Shown: piece after piece, positions 51,347 through 60,203 of the stretch | Layout of the letters: each line of letters begins with the position of its first letter | Numbering within the stretch: the first letter of the stretch is position 1 | Position numbers and translations under genes: made by a program | Assembly (NCBI RefSeq): GCF_900460065.1 | Contig: NZ_UAVD01000024.1 | Coordinates: 340,322 to 404,321, forward strand | DNA: 64,000 nucleotides | Direction: 5' to 3' | Origin: Streptomyces griseus | Lineage (GTDB): Bacteria > Actinomycetota > Actinomycetes > Streptomycetales > Streptomycetaceae | Notes under the pieces: generated by a model | Seen by the model: only the letters and a program-made list of their open reading frames with translations | What the model was told of the DNA's origin: nothing | Database searches by the model: none

Positions 51347-53331
51347 TGGCCACCGCCCAGGCCACCCCGGCCCGCCCCGCGCGGGCGGGCGCGCGCCGGG
51401 GACCGCTTGCCGCTCTCCGCGACCGCCCGGCAGCGGCCAAGCTGCTGCTGCTCGCACTCGTCGCCGCCGTCGTCGTCCCTCTCGTGCACGGCCGCTGGGG
51501 AGGCGGAGTCTGGCCCGACGCACTGACGGCCGACCTCTCCGCGCCGCTCGGCGAGGTCACGGACTGGATCGTCTCCAACCGCGACAGCCACCCGCTGTTC
51601 CTCTACTTCTTCGGCCACATCAGCAACGCCGTCGTGCTCTCCGTACGCGGCGTCTACCTGCTCCTCCTGGCCCTCGGCTGGGCCGGAGTCACCGTGTTCG
51701 CCGCCGCCGTCGCCTGGCGCGCCGCGGGGATCCGGCTCGCCCTCACCGCGGGCGTGTCGTTCCTGCTCTGCGGGCTGCTCGGCATGTGGGTGCCGACCAT
51801 GCAGACGCTCGCGCTGATGGTCGTCGCCGTCCTCGCCTCCGTCGTACTGGGGCTGCTCCTCGGCCTCGCCGCCGGCCTCTTTGACCGGGTGTTCCGCGTC
51901 CTGCGCCCGGTGCTGGACACCATGCAGGTGCTGCCCGCCTTCGCCTATCTGCTGCCGGTGGTGCTGGTGTTCGGCATCGGCGTGCCCGGTGCCGTCCTCG
52001 CCACCGTCGTCTACGCGGCTCCGCCGATGGCCCGGCTCACCGCACTCGGCCTGCGCGGCGCGGACGGCGGCGTCATGGAGGCCGTCACCTCGCTCGGCGC
52101 GACCGGGCGGCAGCGGCTCCTGAGCGCCCGGCTCCCGCTGGCCCGCAAGGAGCTCCTCCTCGGCCTCAACCAGACCATCATGATGGCGCTCTCCATGGCC
52201 GTCATCGCCTCCGTGATCGGCGCGGGCGGCCTCGGCGACCGCGTCTACCAGGCGCTGTCCTCCGTGGACGTCGGCGCCGCCCTCGCCGCGGGCATCCCGA
52301 TCGTGCTCCTGGCCGTCGTGCTCGACCGTACGACGGAGGCGGCGGGACGCCGTATCGGCGCGGAGCCCACCGGCCCGGCCCTGCTGCGCGGTTGGCGCGG
52401 CTGGTCGCTGGCCGCCCTGGTCACCGCGGCCGTCACCGCCGTCGGACGGGCGGCCGACGGCCAGGTGTGGCCCGACGACCTGACCGTCGCCATCGCCGGA
52501 CCGGTCAACACCGCCAAGGACTGGATGGTCGACCACCTCTACACCGGGGTCCCCGTCGTCGGCGGCACCGCCGACCTCGCCGCGCACTTCACCAGCGGCG
52601 TCCTCAACCCCCTGCGCAGCGGCCTCACCGGTCTGCCCTGGTGGTCGGTGCTGCTGATCGTCGCCGCCCTCGCCTGGACCATCGGCACCTGGCGCACCGC
52701 CGCCACCGCCGTCCTCGCCATGGCCGCGATCGGCGTACTCGGCGTCTGGGAGCCCTCGATGGACACCCTCAGCCAGGTGCTCGCCGCCGTCGCCGTCACC
52801 CTGGTCATCGGATTCGGCGTCGCTGTCGGCGCGGCCCGCAGCGCACGCCTGGAAAGGCTGCTGCGCCCGGTCCTCGACGTCTTCCAGACCATGCCGCAGT
52901 TCGTCTACCTGATCCCCGTCGTCGCCCTCTTCGGCGTCGGCCGCGCCCCCGCCGCCGCTGCCGCGGTGATCTACGCGCTGCCCGCCGTCATCCGCATCAC
53001 CACCCAGGGGCTGCGGAGCGTCGACCCGGCGGCGATGGAAGGAGCCCGCTCCCTCGGCGCGACCCCCGGCCAGCAACTGCGCCAGGTGCAGATCCCGCTG
53101 GCCAGGCCCTCCCTGCTGCTCGCCGTCAACCAGGCGGTCGTCCTGGTCCTCGCCGTCGTCATCATCGGCGGACTCGTCGGCTCCGGCGCCCTCGGTTACG
53201 AGGTCGTCCTCGGCCTCGCGCAGGGCGATCTGGCCACCGGCCTCGTCGCGGGAGCGGCGATCGTCTGCCTCGGTCTGATGCTCGACCGGGTCACCCAGCC
53301 CACCACCCGCCGCCAGCGACAGGAGAGCTGA
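51346..53331 (+). CDS. Betaine ABC transporter permease with two fused ProW domains
   Basis: A 661-residue membrane protein that contains two copies of the BPD_transp_1 domain. Copy 1 (about 30-340) has the coupling segment EAVTSLGATGRQRLLSARLP near 247. Copy 2 (about 375-650) has EGARSLGATPGQQLRQVQIP near 565. Both copies contain VWxPxMxTL and PVLDxxQxMPxFxYLxP segments. One polypeptide thus supplies both membrane halves of the importer. The N-terminal 25 residues are an Ala/Arg tail. gaggtga lies 8 bases before ATG 51346. Confidence 0.92.
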   Translation: MATAQATPARPARAGARRGPLAALRDRPAAAKLLLLALVAAVVVPLVHGRWGGGVWPDALTADLSAPLGEVTDWIVSNRDSHPLFLYFFGHISNAVVLSVRGVYLLLLALGWAGVTVFAAAVAWRAAGIRLALTAGVSFLLCGLLGMWVPTMQTLALMVVAVLASVVLGLLLGLAAGLFDRVFRVLRPVLDTMQVLPAFAYLLPVVLVFGIGVPGAVLATVVYAAPPMARLTALGLRGADGGVMEAVTSLGATGRQRLLSARLPLARKELLLGLNQTIMMALSMAVIASVIGAGGLGDRVYQALSSVDVGAALAAGIPIVLLAVVLDRTTEAAGRRIGAEPTGPALLRGWRGWSLAALVTAAVTAVGRAADGQVWPDDLTVAIAGPVNTAKDWMVDHLYTGVPVVGGTADLAAHFTSGVLNPLRSGLTGLPWWSVLLIVAALAWTIGTWRTAATAVLAMAAIGVLGVWEPSMDTLSQVLAAVAVTLVIGFGVAVGAARSARLERLLRPVLDVFQTMPQFVYLIPVVALFGVGRAPAAAAAVIYALPAVIRITTQGLRSVDPAAMEGARSLGATPGQQLRQVQIPLARPSLLLAVNQAVVLVLAVVIIGGLVGSGALGYEVVLGLAQGDLATGLVAGAAIVCLGLMLDRVTQPTTRRQRQES

Positions 53332-53332
53332 G

Positions 53333-54307
53333 ATGAACCGCTCCCGCACGCGCCTGCTCGTGGCGCTCGCCTCGGCCACCGCCCTGCTCACCACGGCGGG
53401 CTGCGGCGCCGCCGACATGACCCAGCAGGCCTCCCCGTTCGCCGCCCCCGCCGGGGTCAGGACGGTCACCCTCTCCGTCCAGTCCTGGGTCGGCGCCCAG
53501 GCGAACGTCGCCGTCGCCGAGCAGATCCTCAAGGAGGAGCTCGGCTACCGCGTCGACCTCGTCCAGACCGACGAGGTCCCCGCCTGGGACGCCCTCAGCC
53601 AGGGCCGCGTCGACGCGATCCTGGAGGACTGGGGCCACCCGGACCAGGAGAAGCTGTACATCGACGAGAAGAAGACCATCGTCCGGGGCGGCGACCTCGG
53701 CGTCACCGGCCACATCGGCTGGTACGTCCCGAAGTACTGGGCCGACGAGAACCCCGAGGTCACCGACTGGAAGAACCTCAACAAGTTCGCGGACGAGCTG
53801 AAGACGGCCGAGAGCGGCGGCAAGGGCCAGCTGATGGACGGCTCGCCGTCCTACGTCACCAACGACGTGGCCCTGGTGAAGAACCTGGACCTGGACTACA
53901 AGGTGGTCTTCGCCGGCTCGGAGGCGGCCCAGATCACCCAGATCCAGCAGTTCGCCAAGGAGAAGAAACCCTTCCTCAGCTACTGGTACCAGCCGCAGTG
54001 GCTGTTCAACGAGGTGCCGATGGTCGAGGTGAAGCTCCCCGAGTACACGGACGCGTGCGCGGCCAAGGACCCGGCGGACATCGACTGCGCCTACCCGACC
54101 ACACCGTTGCAGAAGTTCCTCAACGCCGACTTCGCCGAGCGCGGCGGCGAGGCGTCCGCGTTCCTGAAGAAGTTCCACTGGTCGGAGAAGGACCAGAACG
54201 AGGTGTCCGAGATGATCGCCGCCGAGAAGCTCGACCCCCAGGAGGCGGCGAAGCGCTGGATCGAGCGCCACCCGGACGTGTGGAGGAAGTGGCTTCCGCG
54301 GGACTGA
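53333..54307 (+). CDS. Glycine betaine/choline-binding lipoprotein (OpuAC-type)
   Basis: A 324-residue binding protein. It has a Sec lipoprotein signal (MNRSRTRLLVALASATALLT, lipobox TAGC, Cys24). The OpuAC fold shows VTLSVQSWVGAQANVAVAEQ near 45, VPAWDALSQGRVDAILEDWG near 83, GWYVPKYWADENPEV near 126 and FLSYWYQPQWLFNEVPMVEV near 210 with the Trp/Tyr aromatic box expected for quaternary ammonium ligands. It starts one base after the permease stop. It completes the importer. Confidence 0.92.
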   Translation: MNRSRTRLLVALASATALLTTAGCGAADMTQQASPFAAPAGVRTVTLSVQSWVGAQANVAVAEQILKEELGYRVDLVQTDEVPAWDALSQGRVDAILEDWGHPDQEKLYIDEKKTIVRGGDLGVTGHIGWYVPKYWADENPEVTDWKNLNKFADELKTAESGGKGQLMDGSPSYVTNDVALVKNLDLDYKVVFAGSEAAQITQIQQFAKEKKPFLSYWYQPQWLFNEVPMVEVKLPEYTDACAAKDPADIDCAYPTTPLQKFLNADFAERGGEASAFLKKFHWSEKDQNEVSEMIAAEKLDPQEAAKRWIERHPDVWRKWLPRD

Positions 54308-54311
54308 CACG

Positions 54312-54352
54312 GCCCGGCGCCCGGCCCTCTCCCGAGGGCCCGGGCGCCGGGC
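54312..54352. terminator. Bidirectional terminator after the betaine operon
   Basis: gcccggcgcccgg (54312-54324) pairs with ccgggcgccgggc (54340-54352); an inner gccctc/gagggc extends the stem. It lies between the convergent binding-protein and P450 genes. Confidence 0.8.
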
Positions 54353-54361
54353 GCTCTCCCG

Positions 54362-55729
54362 CTACCGCGCCCGGACCGTCGCCAGCACGTCCCGGTCCGG
54401 CTGGAGCGTCAGCCCCGTCAGCGGCGTGATCTCGCCCGGGTCCACGTCCAGCGTGAAACGGCGGGCCAGCACGGCGAGGAGGAGGACGGACTCCACCATC
54501 GCGAACCGCGTACCGATGCAGACCCGGGGACCGCCGCCGAACGGGAACCACGCGTACTCCGGGATGGCGTCGCCGCTCTCGGCGTCCCAGCGCTCCGGCC
54601 GGAACTCCTCCGGCTCGGGGAACCACCGCGCGTCGCGGTGCGTGGCCCACTGGCTGCTCCACACACGGGTGCCCTCCGCCACCGGCAGACCCCCGATCGT
54701 CGCCCCCTCCTTCGCGATGCCGGTGATCAGCCAGACCGCCGGGAACAGCCGCAGGGTCTCCTTCACCACGGCCTGGGCGTACGTGAGTTGCGCGTAGTCC
54801 CCGAAGCCGGGGTCCCGGTCGCCGAGCACCCGGTCGAGCTCCTCGGCGAGCGCTTCCCGCACGCGGGGGTTGCGGGCGAGCAGGTACCAGGCCCACACCA
54901 GCGTCGTACTCGTCGTCTCGTGGCCGCCGATGTACAGCGTGACCGCCTCGTCCCGGATCTCCTCGTCGCTGAGACGCGTCCCGCTCTCGTCCACGGCGGT
55001 GAGCAACCGGCTGAGCAGATCGGGGCGTTCCTCGTCGCCGTCCCGGTGCCGGGCGACCACCCGGCGCACCTCGGCGTCGATGACGCCGGCCGCCTTCCTG
55101 ATCCGCGTCCGGCCCGGGGTCGGCACCCAGTCCGGCAGCAGCGCGCCGAGCCCGGCGAACTCCTTGCCGATCTCCATCTGGGCGACGTCCATCGCCCGGC
55201 CCATCGCCTCGGAGTCCGCGGGGGTGTCCACCCCGAAGATCGTGCGCACCGCGATCTTCTGCGTCAGCGCGGACATCTCCCGCTTGACGTCGATCCGCTG
55301 GCCGTCCGCCAGGCGGTCCGCCAGCTCCACCGCACAGCCCGCCATCGTGGTCGCGTACGACGTGACCTGCTTGGGCCGCACCGACGGCTGCACCAGCGAG
55401 CGCTTGCGCCGCCAGTCCCGGCCCCGCGCCACGAGCATCCCGTTGCCCAGCACCGTACGGAAGGCGATGCCGAGCCTGGGCTGGTCGAAGGTGCGCTCGG
55501 TCTCGGTGAGCAACTCGCCCACCAGGTCCGGGTCGGCGAGAAAGACGCACCGTTTGCGCCCGAACCGCCAGCGCACCATGTCCCCGTGGCCGCGCAGGAG
55601 TTCGAAGAAGGCGAGGGGGTTCTTGCCGAACTGCGGCAGATTCCCCACGAGCGGCAGCCCTCTGGGCCCCGGAACGAACGCATGGCCGCGGGGCGGGGTG
55701 CCGAGTGCCGGGCCGGTCTGCGTGGACAT
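54362..55729 (-). CDS. Cytochrome P450 (stand-alone, long-form bacterial)
   Basis: A 455-residue P450. The N-terminus has the Pro-rich hinge FVPGPRGLPLVGNLPQFGKN near 19. Further motifs are WRRKRSLVQPSVRP near 112 (C-helix), YIGGHETTSTTLVWAW near 266 (I-helix), VKETLRLFP near 328 (ExxR) and FPFGGGPRVCIGTRFAM near 397 (heme Cys). This layout, with PERW and FPFGGGxRxCIG, is that of CYP102/CYP4-like and terpene-oxidising bacterial P450s rather than the short CYP105/107 type. ATG 55729 was chosen (ggag 10 bases upstream) over ATG 55786. The substrate is unknown. Confidence 0.9.
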   Translation of the reverse strand: MSTQTGPALGTPPRGHAFVPGPRGLPLVGNLPQFGKNPLAFFELLRGHGDMVRWRFGRKRCVFLADPDLVGELLTETERTFDQPRLGIAFRTVLGNGMLVARGRDWRRKRSLVQPSVRPKQVTSYATTMAGCAVELADRLADGQRIDVKREMSALTQKIAVRTIFGVDTPADSEAMGRAMDVAQMEIGKEFAGLGALLPDWVPTPGRTRIRKAAGVIDAEVRRVVARHRDGDEERPDLLSRLLTAVDESGTRLSDEEIRDEAVTLYIGGHETTSTTLVWAWYLLARNPRVREALAEELDRVLGDRDPGFGDYAQLTYAQAVVKETLRLFPAVWLITGIAKEGATIGGLPVAEGTRVWSSQWATHRDARWFPEPEEFRPERWDAESGDAIPEYAWFPFGGGPRVCIGTRFAMVESVLLLAVLARRFTLDVDPGEITPLTGLTLQPDRDVLATVRAR

Positions 55730-55842
55730 CGAAGAACTCCGCTCCCTGGGGCGCGCCACTGCCGGCGCGCGACTGTTCGAGCCCATCGAACAGGATGCGG
55801 GCGGCGCTCCACCAGAGCGACGGCCGGCGTGGCCGGATTCCG

Positions 55843-56283
55843 TCAGGTGCTGTACTCCGCACGGCAGTTGGAGAAGTCCGTCGGACGCTCACCGGCGGAG
55901 TGGGGCACCACGACGACCTGGTGCTCGTCCTCGTACACGACCCGGCCGGGATCCGCCGACTCCACCCGCTCGCACGCCACCCCGTGCGCGGCCAGGAGTG
56001 CGAGGTAGCCGGGGATCCGGTCCAGCAGGTGGGTCGCCGTCCCCTTGAACCAGGCCACCGCTCCCGGGTTCACCCCGGCGTCGTACACCGCGGGGTCGAT
56101 CCGGGAGGGGTCGGAGTAGGCGGCGTCGTACCAGTCGTTCGCCGCCCGCCAGAACCGGTGCTGTTCCTCGGTCAGACGGCCCTCCCGGGCCAGGCCGCCC
56201 GCCAGCGCGAAGATCCCGGGGAAGTGGCCCCGGGGGCTCCGTTCGGTGCCCTGGAAGCGTACGTACGCCGCCGTCCCGCCCAT
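55843..56283 (-). CDS. Conserved hypothetical protein
   Basis: A 146-residue soluble protein that I do not recognise by function. Visible segments include MGGTAAYVRFQGTERSPRGH at the N-terminus, EQHRFWRAANDWYDAAYSDP near 40, NPGAVAWFKGTATHLLDRIP near 71, and RVVYEDEHQVVVVPHSAGER near 113. Aromatic-rich and without signal or membrane segments. Similar short proteins occur in other actinobacteria, from memory. It stands between the P450 and transporter genes, all on the minus strand, with 113 and 68 bp gaps. Confidence 0.65.
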   Translation of the reverse strand: MGGTAAYVRFQGTERSPRGHFPGIFALAGGLAREGRLTEEQHRFWRAANDWYDAAYSDPSRIDPAVYDAGVNPGAVAWFKGTATHLLDRIPGYLALLAAHGVACERVESADPGRVVYEDEHQVVVVPHSAGERPTDFSNCRAEYST

Positions 56284-56351
56284 GCCGTCCTCCGCCGCCC
56301 CGACCCGACCGGTGAAGGGGCCAGCCTAGCCGCGGACCGGACGGGCCGGTG

Positions 56352-57932
56352 TCAGAGGCCCACGATCAGCTGGATGCAGACGATCTTGACCAGGATGGCG
56401 AGCGCGAACAGCGTCGAGTAGCCGTTGTTGATCCGGCTGTCGCTCGCCCGGCTGTTGGCGTACGCCACGATCGCCGGGTTGCCGACGTAGCCCGACAGCA
56501 GTCCCATGGTCCGCTCCCGGCTCTGCCCCAGCGCCTTCGCGACCAGCACCAGCAGGGCGTAGCTGACGACCGCGCCGATCGCCAGCACGGCCGCCAGCTT
56601 CAGCCCGAAGAGGGAGAAGGCGTTCTCCCGGAACGAGTAGCCCGAGGTGAGCCCCACGACGGCGAGGAAGAGCAGCAGTCCGATCTGGCGCAGGGTGAGG
56701 TTGGCGCGGGTCGGCAGGGTCCAGACGAGGGGGCCGGTGCGCCGGCGCCAACCGAGGACCATGCCCATGACCAGCGGTCCGGCCCCGGTGCCCAGGGCGA
56801 GTGTGGTGGAGCCCAGGGTGAGGGAGGGGATGCCGATGAGGAAGCCCAGGGTGAGGCCGAGGCCCAGGCTGACGGCGCTGACCTCGCTGACCTCGGCCTC
56901 GGTGTCCCCGAGGTAGCGGGTCACCTCGCCGGTCCGCTCGCGCGGCATGACGACCCGCACCCGGTCGTCGAGCTGGAGCAGCAGGTCGTCGTGGGCGAGC
57001 ATGTCGAAGTCGCCGCGCCGCACCCGGCTGACGAGCGCCCCGTACTTCTCGCCGAGTCCGAGCTCCCCGACGGTGTGCCCGGCCAGGTCCGGGTTGGTCA
57101 GCAGGACCCGCCGGTAGTCCACCGCGCTGCGGTCGTCCAGCAGGTGGCGGGGGGCCGTCGACCCGAGGGCGTCCGTCGCCGCCCGTACGTCCTCATCGCC
57201 GCCGACCAGGACGACCTGGTCGCCGGGGGAGAGGCGGTCCAGCTCCCGGGCGACCCGGGTCACGCCGTCGGCGGGGCGGTACTCGCTGGCCAGTACCCGG
57301 TGCGCGGCGGCGCCGGGCACGTCCGCCCAGCGCAGGTCACGGGCGACCTGGACCGTACGGGTGACGAGCGTGGCCGGCAGGCCCGAGCCGGGGTCGCGGC
57401 GGGCGGTCCAGTGGCGGCGGGCCGCGATCGCCGAGACGAACACGATCGTGATGACGACGGCGAGGGGATAGCCGATGGCGTACCCCACGGCGGGCTGGGT
57501 CGGGTCCTCGGAGGCGTCCTGGGCGGCGGCGAGGCCCGGGGTGGTGGTCCCGATGCCCGCGTACCCGCCCGCCAGGAACGGCCCGGCGATGCCGAACCCG
57601 CGGTGTCCGACGAAGCCGACCACCGCCGCGGTGACGGCCAGGGCCACCACCGCTCCGGCCATCACCGGGAGCTGGCCGCGCAGTTCACGGAAGAACGCGG
57701 GGCCCGACTCCAGGCCGACCGTGTACACGTACAGGGCGAGGCCCAGCGCCGAGACCCCGGCCGGCACGGCGGCGGCGATGTCCTCGTCCAGCGCGCCGAC
57801 GAGGAGACCGACGAACAGCACCCCGGCCGCGCCGAGCCGGACCGGGCCGAAGCGCACCATGCCGAGCAGCGCGCCGAGCGTGATCACGGCGAACACCGCC
57901 ACCCACGGGTTGTCCGCGAAGAACTGCCACAC
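56352..57932 (-). CDS. AspT/YbjL-type transporter with TrkA-C domains
   Basis: A 526-residue membrane protein. The N-terminal half (1-170) has about five helices with GLALYVYTVGLESGPAFFRE near 63 and the repeat motif GYAGIGTTTPGLAAA near 123. A central cytosolic part (about 180-345) contains RCK_C (TrkA-C) domains (RLSPGDQVVLVGGDEDV, LLLQLDDRVRVVMPRE). The C-terminal half (350-526) has about five more helices with GTGAGPLVMGMVLGW near 400 and LSGYVGNPAIVAYANSRASD near 485. This mirrors the aspartate:alanine exchanger family; the exchanged substrate is unknown. A single gene. Confidence 0.85.
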   Translation of the reverse strand: MWQFFADNPWVAVFAVITLGALLGMVRFGPVRLGAAGVLFVGLLVGALDEDIAAAVPAGVSALGLALYVYTVGLESGPAFFRELRGQLPVMAGAVVALAVTAAVVGFVGHRGFGIAGPFLAGGYAGIGTTTPGLAAAQDASEDPTQPAVGYAIGYPLAVVITIVFVSAIAARRHWTARRDPGSGLPATLVTRTVQVARDLRWADVPGAAAHRVLASEYRPADGVTRVARELDRLSPGDQVVLVGGDEDVRAATDALGSTAPRHLLDDRSAVDYRRVLLTNPDLAGHTVGELGLGEKYGALVSRVRRGDFDMLAHDDLLLQLDDRVRVVMPRERTGEVTRYLGDTEAEVSEVSAVSLGLGLTLGFLIGIPSLTLGSTTLALGTGAGPLVMGMVLGWRRRTGPLVWTLPTRANLTLRQIGLLLFLAVVGLTSGYSFRENAFSLFGLKLAAVLAIGAVVSYALLVLVAKALGQSRERTMGLLSGYVGNPAIVAYANSRASDSRINNGYSTLFALAILVKIVCIQLIVGL

Positions 57933-58031
57933 CGGCCGTGCCTCCCCGACCTCGAAGATCCCGTCCCTGTCGGGGGCCAGGATCCGCGAGGCCGGGGGAG
58001 GCCGCCACCCGGGGAGCGGCGGCCCGCTCGC

Positions 58032-58871
58032 TCAGCCGCCGTGCGGCACGTGGGCCGGCCGGCCCCGGCCCCGCGTCAGCGAGTACCCGAACACGGCCGC
58101 CAGGGCCGCGAGCACGCCACCGCCCACGGTCCACAGCCAGCGGTCGGTCCACCAGCCCGAGGCCCAGCCGTCCTCCGGCCCATCGGCGGACGGCACCCGC
58201 TGTGCGGCGTCCGTCTCGCCCGCCGAGGCGACCGACACACCCGGCACCAGCGGCTCGGAGAGCGTGCCGTCCACGTCGTGGGCCCCGCCCTGCTCCTCGG
58301 AGACCGCCTTCACCTCGACGCCGACCGGCAGCCCGAGGCCGGCGGCGGGCAGGTCCACCGCGGTGAGGCGGACGTAGTAGCTGCCGGGCAGCGGATCGCT
58401 CGCCCACGGCTCGGACCAGGACCGTACGGTGCGCAGCACGCAGGACAGCTCGACGGTGGCCGCGTCGGCCGCCGCCTTCCTGGTCTGGTGCCCGTACATG
58501 CAGGCCTGGCGGCGGCGCAGCCCGTCGTAGACGTCGAGCTGCCAGGTGGACGTGGAGCTCCGGGCGCTCGAAGGCAGCTTCACGGTGGCCTCGACGGTGG
58601 GCCGCTGACCGGCGTCGGCGGGGAAGACCCAGTACAGGTAGTCGCCCGCCGAGGCCCGGGCGGTGCCCGTCTGCCCCTGGTCCAGCGCGGTGGCTGTACG
58701 GAACGTGGTCCCGGCCTCGGTGGGGCCCGCCCCGTCCTCGGCGGGGCTCGCGCTCGCCGGGGGGCCGTCGGCCACGGCCGTGCCCGCCGGGGTGAGCAGG
58801 GTCAGTCCGGCGAGCAGCGCTCCGGCCAGCGCGCGCCGGGCGCCATGGGTGCGGTGAGAGGTCGTGCGCAT
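58032..58871 (-). CDS. Secreted, C-terminally anchored protein downstream of the vWA gene
   Basis: A 279-residue protein with a Sec signal (1-34, ending AVADG), a beta-rich ectodomain (about 50-220; LDQGQTGTARASAGDYLYWV, then LPGSYYVRLTAVDLPAAGLG) and a C-terminal helix (WTVGGGVLAALAAVFGYSL) with a short basic tail. The ectodomain resembles the second half of the vWA protein encoded upstream, suggesting a shared domain. Its start shares one base with the stop of that gene. Function unknown. Confidence 0.7.
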   Translation of the reverse strand: MRTTSHRTHGARRALAGALLAGLTLLTPAGTAVADGPPASASPAEDGAGPTEAGTTFRTATALDQGQTGTARASAGDYLYWVFPADAGQRPTVEATVKLPSSARSSTSTWQLDVYDGLRRRQACMYGHQTRKAAADAATVELSCVLRTVRSWSEPWASDPLPGSYYVRLTAVDLPAAGLGLPVGVEVKAVSEEQGGAHDVDGTLSEPLVPGVSVASAGETDAAQRVPSADGPEDGWASGWWTDRWLWTVGGGVLAALAAVFGYSLTRGRGRPAHVPHGG

Positions 58872-60145
58872 CAGTTGGTCCTCCAGACGGCGACGCGCCA
58901 GCGCGAGATCCAGCCGGTCAGCAGGCCCGCGAGCAGTCCGGTCAGGACGAGTACGCCGAGCAGCCACCAGCCGCGGCCGAGCCCGAAGGCCGCCACGTCC
59001 GAGGCGTTGTCGGGGCCGTCCACCAGGTCCACGGTCAGTTCGACCGGCAGACCGGGGGACTTCTTCACCGAGGCGGGCGCGGAGAAGGAGTGGGCGAGCT
59101 GGAGGCAGACGGTCTCGGCGGCGGGCTTGTCGTCGTCGCCGTCCGCCACCTCGGGCTTCGGATAGCGCAGCCCGGACGAGATCACGTCGGTGCGGCCGGT
59201 GCCGGCCTCGGAACCCCGGACGATCTCCCGGCCGTGTGCGGTCACCGCCCGCAGCAGGACGCCGTAGTCGTCGTCCACGGCGCGGTCGGCCGCCACGCTC
59301 GCCGAGGCGCGCAGCTCCTGACCGGGCAGCACGTCGACGCGGTACCAGCGGTGCTGGGCGATCTCCGCGCGGTCGGTGTAGAGGCCCGGCTTCAGCTCGG
59401 GTGCCGCGGAGCAGCTCCCGGCCCCCTCGGTCGCCACCGGAGTGACGACGGGCTCGGCGGCCCGGTCCACCAACTGCTTGACGCGGCCGGAGAGTTCCTC
59501 CTTGTGCTGGACGGCGGTGTACGTGCCGCCGGTCGCCTCCGCGATGCAGGTCAGCTGCTGGCGGATCTTGGCGTTGGGCACCAGGCCCAGGGTGTCCACG
59601 ACCAGATGGGTGCCGCGTGCGGCGATCTCCCGGGCCACCTCGCACGGGTCGAGCGGCCCGCAGGTGTCCTCGCCGTCCGTGATGAGCACGATCCGGCGCG
59701 AACCCTCCCCGCCCTCCAGGTCGTCGGCCGCGCCGAGCAGGGCCGGGCCGATCGGGGTGAATCCGGTCGGGGCGAGGGTGGCGACCGCGGCCTTCGCCTC
59801 GGTGCGGTCCAGCGGGCCGACCGGGTAGAGCTGCTTGGTGTCCTTGCAGCCGACCTTGCGGTCCTCGCCCGGGTAGTCCGCGCCGAGCGTCCGGATGCCG
59901 AGGTGCACCTCCTCGGGCGCCGCGTCCAGGACGTCGTTGAACGCCTGCTTGGCGGCGGCCATCCGGGACTGGCCGTCGATGTCGCGGGTCCGCATCGAGC
60001 CGCTGACGTCGAGCACCAGCTCGACCTGGGGGGAGGGGGCGGCGGGGGCTTCGTCGGCGGCGGCGGGGATCGCGGTGCCGAGCCCGGCGGCCAGGGTGGC
60101 GAGCGCTATGCCCACCCCGGTCGTCAGCCGTTTTCTAGTGATCAT
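58871..60145 (-). CDS. Secreted von Willebrand factor A domain protein
   Basis: A 424-residue exported membrane-anchored protein. Signal peptide 1-31. The vWA domain (about 38-215) has a full MIDAS: VELVLDVSGSMRTRD (DxSxS), LAPTGFTPIGPAL (Thr) and VLITDGEDTCG (Asp). A second ectodomain (about 240-380; RWYRVDVLPGQELRASASVA) follows, then a C-terminal helix (WWLLGVLVLTGLLAGLLTGW). Such proteins bind partner ligands through a divalent metal. It forms a two-gene operon with 58032-58871. Confidence 0.85.
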   Translation of the reverse strand: MITRKRLTTGVGIALATLAAGLGTAIPAAADEAPAAPSPQVELVLDVSGSMRTRDIDGQSRMAAAKQAFNDVLDAAPEEVHLGIRTLGADYPGEDRKVGCKDTKQLYPVGPLDRTEAKAAVATLAPTGFTPIGPALLGAADDLEGGEGSRRIVLITDGEDTCGPLDPCEVAREIAARGTHLVVDTLGLVPNAKIRQQLTCIAEATGGTYTAVQHKEELSGRVKQLVDRAAEPVVTPVATEGAGSCSAAPELKPGLYTDRAEIAQHRWYRVDVLPGQELRASASVAADRAVDDDYGVLLRAVTAHGREIVRGSEAGTGRTDVISSGLRYPKPEVADGDDDKPAAETVCLQLAHSFSAPASVKKSPGLPVELTVDLVDGPDNASDVAAFGLGRGWWLLGVLVLTGLLAGLLTGWISRWRVAVWRTN

Positions 60146-60203
60146 CGCCGGATCTTATGGAAAATCAGTTCGTATTCCCAACCGGGCCACTTGGGGCCCG
60201 GGA

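Noticed and set aside
50996..53532. Long antisense frames opposite the betaine permease gene
   Set aside because: They are rich in Asp/Gly/Arg with no family similarity; the + strand permease explains the coding signal.
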